Source of the DNA: Mycobacterium sp. IS-1264
GTDB lineage: Bacteria > Actinomycetota > Actinomycetes > Mycobacteriales > Mycobacteriaceae
Length of the DNA stretch: 64,000 nt
Assembly (NCBI RefSeq): GCF_001954195.1
Contig: NZ_MBES01000058.1
Location: 124,001-188,000, forward strand
Reading direction: 5' to 3'
Each line of letters opens with the position of its first letter. The stretch's first letter is position 1. Below, piece by piece: positions 59,891-64,000 of the stretch. The translations under genes and the position numbers were made by a program. Below the pieces are notes generated by a model. The model worked only from the letters and a program-made list of their open reading frames with translations. It was not told where the DNA came from and did no database searches.

Positions 59891-60768
59891 GGGCGGGCGG
59901 TTTCCCGGATGATGCGGACCACGTCGGCCGGACGCTCCAGCGCGGAGAAGTGACCCGCGCCGGGCACCGTGACTGGGTCGACGTTCAGCAGGCGAGCGAC
60001 GTGTTCGCGTTCGGCGGGGCGCGACCAGTCGCGTTCGGAATAGACCAGTGTGACGGGAGCGCTCACCTCCGGGTAACGCGGCCGCGCGGCGATGAACCCG
60101 TTGAGGCTGCGCATGATTGCGCGGGCCACCCTGGGGTAGCCGCGTCGGCGGCCGCTGCGGCGCAGCTCGACGAGGAAGTCCTTCGGCAGCGCGCCGCGGT
60201 CGGCGAAGCCGCCGGCCAGCACGCCTTTGAGGATGAGGCGGTTTTCCAGTGCGGCGAAGATCGGCCCGGAGCCGGGCAGCCGGATGGCCGTTCCGATCAC
60301 GCGGGCGAACCAGTTGCCCCGTTCCAGTCCGCTCGGGTAGTCGTAGGGGTTGAACGCGATCACGTTGCGCGCGTTGTCCCTCAGCTCGATCGAGGCCAGC
60401 AGCGCGACCGCGGCGCCCATCGATTCGCCGGCCAGTGTGACGTCTCGCAGGTTGAGCGCCCTGACGAATTCCACTACGGCGCTTCGCAGTTCCGGCTCGT
60501 TATACCTCGCGCCGGCAGCGATGTCGGACCAGCCCATGCCCGGGAGGTCGAGCGCGTAGACCGTGAATTCGTCCCAGAGCGCGGGGATGACGCGTTGGAA
60601 GTAGTCCAGCTGGGTGCGGACCGTGTGCAGCAGGACCAGCGGCGGGCCGGTTCCCGCGGTGAAGTAGCGCAGCCGCGAGCCGTCGGAACGGCGGAGGAAC
60701 TTGACCTCGCCGCGGCCACCGGTCCACGCGGTCGTGTACTTCTGGTCTGGAATCTCGTTGCGTTGCAT
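59887..60768 (-). CDS. Alpha/beta hydrolase (cluster)
   Basis: This is a 293-residue alpha/beta hydrolase with the oxyanion strand LVLLHTVRTQ, nucleophile Ser in AGESMGAAVAL, acid in LVYSERDWSRP and His in GAGHFSALERP. It is similar to haloalkane dehalogenase/esterase-type enzymes; the substrate is unknown. ATG 60768 has a GAGG site; the open frame upstream runs into the methyltransferase gene and is not used. It is separated by four bases from that gene. Confidence 0.84.
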   Translation of the reverse strand: MQRNEIPDQKYTTAWTGGRGEVKFLRRSDGSRLRYFTAGTGPPLVLLHTVRTQLDYFQRVIPALWDEFTVYALDLPGMGWSDIAAGARYNEPELRSAVVEFVRALNLRDVTLAGESMGAAVALLASIELRDNARNVIAFNPYDYPSGLERGNWFARVIGTAIRLPGSGPIFAALENRLILKGVLAGGFADRGALPKDFLVELRRSGRRRGYPRVARAIMRSLNGFIAARPRYPEVSAPVTLVYSERDWSRPAEREHVARLLNVDPVTVPGAGHFSALERPADVVRIIRETARP

Positions 60769-60772
60769 GATG

Positions 60773-61576
60773 TTAACCTCCGCTGACTGCCTGGATAGCT
60801 CGAAGCCGTCCGTCGGCCAGGGCCTGGGTGAGATTCTCGGCCTTGCGCCTGAAGTCGGTGACGAAGGCATGCAGGCCCAGTGGGTTGGCGGGCTGCGCCA
60901 GCAGGGCTTGCATGAGCGCGGCCGCCTGATCGGTGAGATCGTTCCAGTGCTCGATCGAGAATCCGGCCGACTCGACGGCGGCACGTAATGCTTCGGCGGT
61001 GACCAGGTGGCTGTGGGCGGGCTGGTCGGCCCACGGCAGCGGATAGTCGAGTTCGCCGTGATCGCCAATCGTGATGTCCCACATGGCCAGCCGGCCGCCG
61101 TCTTTCAGTACTCGCCGCGCCTCGGAATACAGGCGAGCTTTGTCGGCGACGTTCATCTGGACGTGCTGACTGATGGCGACGTCGAAGGTGCCGTCGGCGA
61201 ACGGGAGTTCGGTGACGTCGGCCTGGCGGACGCTGACCAGGTCGTCGAGTCCGACGAGGCGATTGAGCCAACGGCTGGTGTCGCAGTATTCGTCGGTGAG
61301 GTCGACGGCGTCGACGGTACAGCCGTAGCGGTCGGCGATGTAGCGGGCGGTGCCGCCGACCCCGCTGCCGGCGTCGAGCACCCTACTGGCACTGGTGATC
61401 TGCGCCAGGTCCACCAGCCGGCCGGTGGCGATGCGACCCATGGTGTGGAAGTCCTCGAGCAGGGCCAGGTCGGCGGGCGCTAGGTTGTCGAGGTTCTTGC
61501 CCGCGGCGAGCAGGGCCCGCTCGATGTTGTTGCGCGACAGGCCCGTCGAATACTGGTCGGCGATTGTGTCGGTCAT
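60773..61576 (-). CDS. Class I SAM-dependent methyltransferase (1)
   Basis: This 267-residue methyltransferase has the SAM loop VLDAGSGVGGTARYIA (about 69-84), a following acidic VDAVDLTDE and the FDVAISQHVQMNV motif II. It resembles small-molecule N-/O-/C-methyltransferases of the UbiE/glycine-sarcosine type. ATG 61576 overlaps the preceding gene's stop (ATGA), which fixes the start; an ATG 18 bases upstream would lie inside that gene. Confidence 0.86.
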   Translation of the reverse strand: MTDTIADQYSTGLSRNNIERALLAAGKNLDNLAPADLALLEDFHTMGRIATGRLVDLAQITSASRVLDAGSGVGGTARYIADRYGCTVDAVDLTDEYCDTSRWLNRLVGLDDLVSVRQADVTELPFADGTFDVAISQHVQMNVADKARLYSEARRVLKDGGRLAMWDITIGDHGELDYPLPWADQPAHSHLVTAEALRAAVESAGFSIEHWNDLTDQAAALMQALLAQPANPLGLHAFVTDFRRKAENLTQALADGRLRAIQAVSGG

Positions 61577-62397
61577 TTCTGCACCTTCGTCCATGCGGTG
61601 ATGATGGAGGGCATGGTGATGAGGGCGCTGGCCGCCAGCGCCTCTTCGCGGAAACGCGGCACGAACTCGGCCATGTCGCCGAGATCGTCGAGGCCATAGC
61701 CCCCTTGTTCTGCGATGGGCGAGACGAGCCGCCAGACTTCCGCGCCGTAGGCGAGGATGTCGGCATCGGCGGCGGTGCCGATCGGCGCGCCGATGGTCAG
61801 CTGCGGTGCGCCCAGGCCGGCCTCCGCGAAGACGTTGTGCAGTGTGGTGCCGAACCGCGCGGACAGGCCCATGGCCTCGAAGGCGCGGACGATGCCCGAC
61901 GTCACTTGGCTGAACAGCGGCAGGTCCGGGACGCTGCGCGCCCGGGTGATGTCGATCTCGGCGAACGCGATCACGCCGCCGGGGCGCAGCAACGAGCTGA
62001 GATACCGCAGCGTGGCGGCCGGGTCGGGCAGGTGCATCAGGATCAGCCGGCCGATGACGGCGTCGATCGGTTCGTCCAGGGCGATGGCGTCAATCGCCGA
62101 TCGCATGAAACGGACTGTTGTCAGGCCTTTTTCGGCGGCGCGGGCGCGGGCGAGCTCGACCATCTCGGGTGCGGCGTCCACACCGAGCACGCTTCCCGTC
62201 GGCCCGACCAGCCCCGCGGCGATGAACGACACGTCGCCGGGCCCGCTGCCGATGTCGAGCACACGCATGCCCGGGCGCAGCCCGGCGAGCCGCAGCGCGT
62301 GCTCGGTATAGCCGTCGTACAACCTTGCCTGCAGCAGGAGTCGCTGCACCTCCACGTCGGCGTGGCCGAGGACATACGTGCTGTCTGATGTACCCAT
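61573..62397 (-). CDS. Class I SAM-dependent methyltransferase (2)
   Basis: This is a 274-residue methyltransferase with the SAM loop VLDIGSGPGDVSFIAA (about 46-61), acidic GVDAAPEMVELARARA and IGRLILMHLPDP. It is a distinct subfamily from the neighbour. It is coupled to methyltransferase 1 by the ATGA overlap and follows the MFS gene by 30 bases. Two adjacent methyltransferases suggest successive modifications of one compound. Confidence 0.86.
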   Translation of the reverse strand: MGTSDSTYVLGHADVEVQRLLLQARLYDGYTEHALRLAGLRPGMRVLDIGSGPGDVSFIAAGLVGPTGSVLGVDAAPEMVELARARAAEKGLTTVRFMRSAIDAIALDEPIDAVIGRLILMHLPDPAATLRYLSSLLRPGGVIAFAEIDITRARSVPDLPLFSQVTSGIVRAFEAMGLSARFGTTLHNVFAEAGLGAPQLTIGAPIGTAADADILAYGAEVWRLVSPIAEQGGYGLDDLGDMAEFVPRFREEALAASALITMPSIITAWTKVQK

Positions 62398-62427
62398 TGG
62401 TTTGGTGCCTTTCTGTGCGGGAGGGTG

Positions 62428-63963
62428 TTAGGCGTTGGCCAGTTCGGGTGACGGCGTCGCTTGCCGCTCGCGTGCCGGCAACAGCCAGGCCACGACGATC
62501 GCGGCGCCCAGCGCGATGCCCGCGCACACCAGCGAGCTCACCTGGAGGCCGTCCAGGAATGCGTTGTCGACAGCGGCCCGGACGTAACCGGCCTGGTGCG
62601 CCGGCAGCTGTTCGATCACCCGGTGGGCGAACGCCATCGAGTGCCGCATCGCGTCGGCCGGCAGCCCGGTCAGCGCGGCGGAGCCGAGATGTCCCGAGTA
62701 CACCGACGCGAAGATGCTCCCGGCGATGGCCACGCCGAGGGTGCCGCCCAGCTCACGCGTGGTGTCGTTGACGGCCGAGCCGACGCCGGCCTTGTCGACG
62801 GCCAGCGATCCCATGATGGCCTCGGTGGCCGGGGCGGTGGTCAGGCCGAGGCCTCCCCCGAGCAGCACCATCTGCAGGGCGATCTCGAGGTAGGGCGTGG
62901 CGGCGTCCGCCGTGGACGCCCACGCCAGCCCGGCGGCGAACACGATGAGGCCGGTGGCGACGACGGCGGTGGTGCCGATTCGTTCGACCAGCCGGGGGCC
63001 CAGGATGCTCGCCAGCGCGATCAGGGCGGCAACCGGCAGCAATCGCACGCCGCTCTGAAATGCCGTGTAGCCCTTGATGAATTGGAAGTACTGGGTGATC
63101 ACGAAGATGAAGCCGAACAACGTCAGGAAACCGGCGGTCACTGCCAGGCTGCCACCGGAGAACCGGCGGTTGAAGAACACCGAGACATCCAGCATCGGAT
63201 GGGTGCTGCGCCGCTCCCACAGCGCGAACCCGGCGAGAACGACGGCGGCGAGCGCGAACCCGGCCACGGTCCGGCCGTTGGTCCATCCCCACGTCGGCGC
63301 CTCGATGACGGTGTAGACCAGCGTCGTGATCCCGGCCGCGGACAGGATCAGGCCGGGCACGTCGACGCGCGGTGCCGCGGGGTCGCGTGAGGTGGGAACG
63401 AACAGGATGCCGCCGACGATGGCCAGTGCCGCGATGGGGATGTTCACCATGAAGATCGAGCCCCACCAGAAGTGTTCGAGCAGCCAGCCGCCGCTGATCG
63501 GGCCGACGGCCACCCCGACGCCCACCATGGCCGCCCAGAGCCCGATGGCCTTGGCGCGCGGCACCGGGTCGGTGAAGATGTTCGTGATCAGGCCCAGCGT
63601 GGTCGGGAAGATCACCGCCGCCCCCACACCCATGGCGGCGCGAGCCGCGATAAGCGCCTCGGCCGAATTCGCTTGTGCCGCAACGGCGGATGTCAGCGCG
63701 AACACCGCGAGCCCGGAGTTGAGCCAGGCCCGCCGGCCGTAACGGTCGGACAGGCTGCCGGCCGACAGCAGCAGGCCGGACATGACCAGGGTGTAGGCGT
63801 CGACGATCCATTGCAGCTGGGCGGTGTCGGCGCCGAGCTGACGCGACAGGGTGGGCAGCGCGACGTTGACGATGGTGGCGTCGACGCTGATGACGAAGAC
63901 GCCGAGGCAGATGACGGCGAGTGCGGAAATCGGGTGGTTTCGGAATATCGGTTCGGTACGCAT
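62428..63963 (-). CDS. MFS transporter, DHA2 (14-TM) drug/metabolite exporter
   Basis: This 511-residue transporter has 14 hydrophobic helices and the DHA2-type motif LSDRYGRRAW after helix 2, plus VDATIVNVALPTL in helix 1 (an H+-antiporter signature). It presumably exports a hydrophobic product or drug. ATG 63963 (MRTEPIFRNHP) is chosen; an in-frame ATG at 63999 on the window edge adds 12 AT-rich codons and cannot be excluded. It is the first gene of the cluster in this window; a regulator may lie beyond the edge. Confidence 0.88.
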   Translation of the reverse strand: MRTEPIFRNHPISALAVICLGVFVISVDATIVNVALPTLSRQLGADTAQLQWIVDAYTLVMSGLLLSAGSLSDRYGRRAWLNSGLAVFALTSAVAAQANSAEALIAARAAMGVGAAVIFPTTLGLITNIFTDPVPRAKAIGLWAAMVGVGVAVGPISGGWLLEHFWWGSIFMVNIPIAALAIVGGILFVPTSRDPAAPRVDVPGLILSAAGITTLVYTVIEAPTWGWTNGRTVAGFALAAVVLAGFALWERRSTHPMLDVSVFFNRRFSGGSLAVTAGFLTLFGFIFVITQYFQFIKGYTAFQSGVRLLPVAALIALASILGPRLVERIGTTAVVATGLIVFAAGLAWASTADAATPYLEIALQMVLLGGGLGLTTAPATEAIMGSLAVDKAGVGSAVNDTTRELGGTLGVAIAGSIFASVYSGHLGSAALTGLPADAMRHSMAFAHRVIEQLPAHQAGYVRAAVDNAFLDGLQVSSLVCAGIALGAAIVVAWLLPARERQATPSPELANA

Positions 63964-64000
63964 GGACAAGAGACTAAAGCTGATAGACAAATAAATCAAG

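Overview
The window is high-GC actinobacterial DNA and is almost certainly from a nontuberculous Mycobacterium. Its gene order follows, in reverse, the M. tuberculosis segment from about Rv3458c (rpsD) to Rv3399: rpsD-rpoA-rplQ-truA, two cutinases, the ESX-4 type VII secretion locus, rplM-rpsI, glmM, glmS, nnrD, gadB, alr, the tsaE/B/D-rimI group, groES-groEL1, whiB3, sigD-rsdA, guaB2-guaB3, choD, a TauD dioxygenase with its TetR regulator, and a GH65/HAD pair. Rv numbers come from memory of that genome; no database search was run. Several segments that I do not recall at this position in M. tuberculosis are inserted into this backbone.

Layout. 1-2.8 kb: end of a ribosomal protein/RNA polymerase operon. 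2.8-4.4 kb: two secreted cutinase-family esterases, the second with a proline-rich heptad-repeat tail. 4.5-14.3 kb: ESX-4, with eccB4 alone, mycP4-eccD4 divergent, then eccC4, an Rv3446c-type protein, esxU and esxT, closed by a strong terminator. 14.4-15.1 kb: an extra two-gene unit (membrane protein plus a 49-residue protein). 15.4-17.8 kb: rplM, rpsI, glmM. 17.8-19.5 kb: two WXG/Esp-like proteins that look like type VII substrates. 19.5-22 kb: F420-type oxidoreductase, SnoaL-like protein, a hydrolase-fold protein and an unrecorded 51-residue ORF. 22.4-33.7 kb: glmS, two membrane proteins, nnrD, gadB, alr, an alpha/beta hydrolase and the tRNA t6A/acetylation genes.

33.7-35.9 kb: groES-groEL1 under a perfect CIRCE operator. 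36.0-40.1 kb: an accessory cassette (PucR-type regulator divergent from SDR, hydrolase, SDR). It is bounded on both sides by a His-rich groEL1-like 3' end plus a near-identical terminator hairpin, which looks like an insertion scar. 40.3-45.3 kb: adenylate cyclase, a SodC-like lipoprotein that has lost metal ligands, SnoaL-like and LysR genes, and a hemerythrin/Rieske pair. 45.4-48.8 kb: whiB3, a TPR protein, sigD-rsdA and a small acidic protein. 48.9-58.2 kb: guaB2, guaB3, choD, tauD/tetR with twin palindromic operators, and the GH65/HAD pair. 58.3-64 kb: a compact minus-strand cluster (two paralogous small membrane proteins, NAD(P)-binding oxidoreductase, alpha/beta hydrolase, two methyltransferases, 14-TM exporter) that reads as an accessory biosynthesis/export or detoxification operon.

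The most interesting signals are the duplicated groEL1 3' end around the 36-40 kb cassette, the 58-64 kb cluster, the candidate ESX substrate pair at 17.8-19.5 kb, the degenerate SodC, the twin operator over the tetR start codon, and the small ORFs at 14.95 and 21.84 kb. No tRNA, rRNA, CRISPR array or intact insertion sequence was recognised.
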